Source: Ochotona curzoniae (taxonomy: Eukaryota; Chordata; Mammalia; Lagomorpha; Ochotonidae). From it: a stretch of DNA of 64,000 nucleotides. Every line of letters starts with the position of its first letter. Position 1 is the stretch's first letter. The notes beneath the pieces are model-generated. The model did not search any database. It was not told where the DNA came from and saw nothing but the letters and a program-made list of their open reading frames with translations. Where the stretch lies: NCBI RefSeq assembly GCF_017591425.1, contig NW_024466307.1, positions 2,230,001 to 2,294,000 on the forward strand. The letters are read 5' to 3'. Below are positions 12,286-64,000 of this stretch, piece by piece. Position numbers and translations under genes: made by a program.

Positions 12286-64000
<51,715 letters not shown>

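Overview
The window is mammalian nuclear DNA: one gene, interrupted by large introns, fills it. Thirteen exons on the + strand encode the central and ATPase part of MSH3 (MutS homolog 3), the subunit that joins MSH2 to form MutS-beta. By colinear alignment to human MSH3 from memory they correspond to exons 9 to 21, human residues about 447 to 1000 of 1137. All twelve internal introns are GT-AG, phases match at every junction, and the joined frame has no stop or indel relative to human. Exons 1-8 and 22-24 lie outside the window. I found no other protein gene.

The introns are crowded with one tRNA-derived SINE family of about 300 bp. Its youngest copy starts gggcccggcgcggtggtgca and ends in an AATAAA-rich tail. 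This is the lagomorph C-type SINE in the form I associate with pikas (Ochotona) rather than rabbit, so a pika is the likeliest source. I count about 37 copies, roughly 29 antisense and 8 sense to MSH3.

Layout: 1-12285 is the end of intron 8 (SINEs, L1 debris, a 475-bp CA-rich minisatellite, a small retro-insert with target duplications). 12286-24000 holds exons 9-12, with a SINE directly after the exon 9 donor and a T16 tract forming the exon 10 acceptor. 24000-31500 is intron 12, with a probable solo LTR. 31500-43600 holds exons 13-19, closely spaced, with several tandem repeats and a young internally duplicated SINE. 43600-50580 is intron 19 (SINE cluster, MaLR LTRs, a truncated U2 snRNA retrocopy). 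50579-50736 is exon 20 with Walker A. 50737-63254 is intron 20 (an unclassified 1.35-kb repeat built of degenerate units, a 2.2-kb L1 ORF2 fossil, and a CpG-retaining island that looks like a conserved regulatory element). 63255-63441 is exon 21 with the signature loop and Walker B.

I see no previously undescribed coding system. The most interesting items are small: two short retro-insertions with perfect 14-bp target duplications, splice-site-adjacent repeats, the candidate conserved element near 62.1-62.4 kb, and the unclassified modular repeat near 55 kb. Repeat boundaries are read by eye and are approximate by about 10-20 bp.
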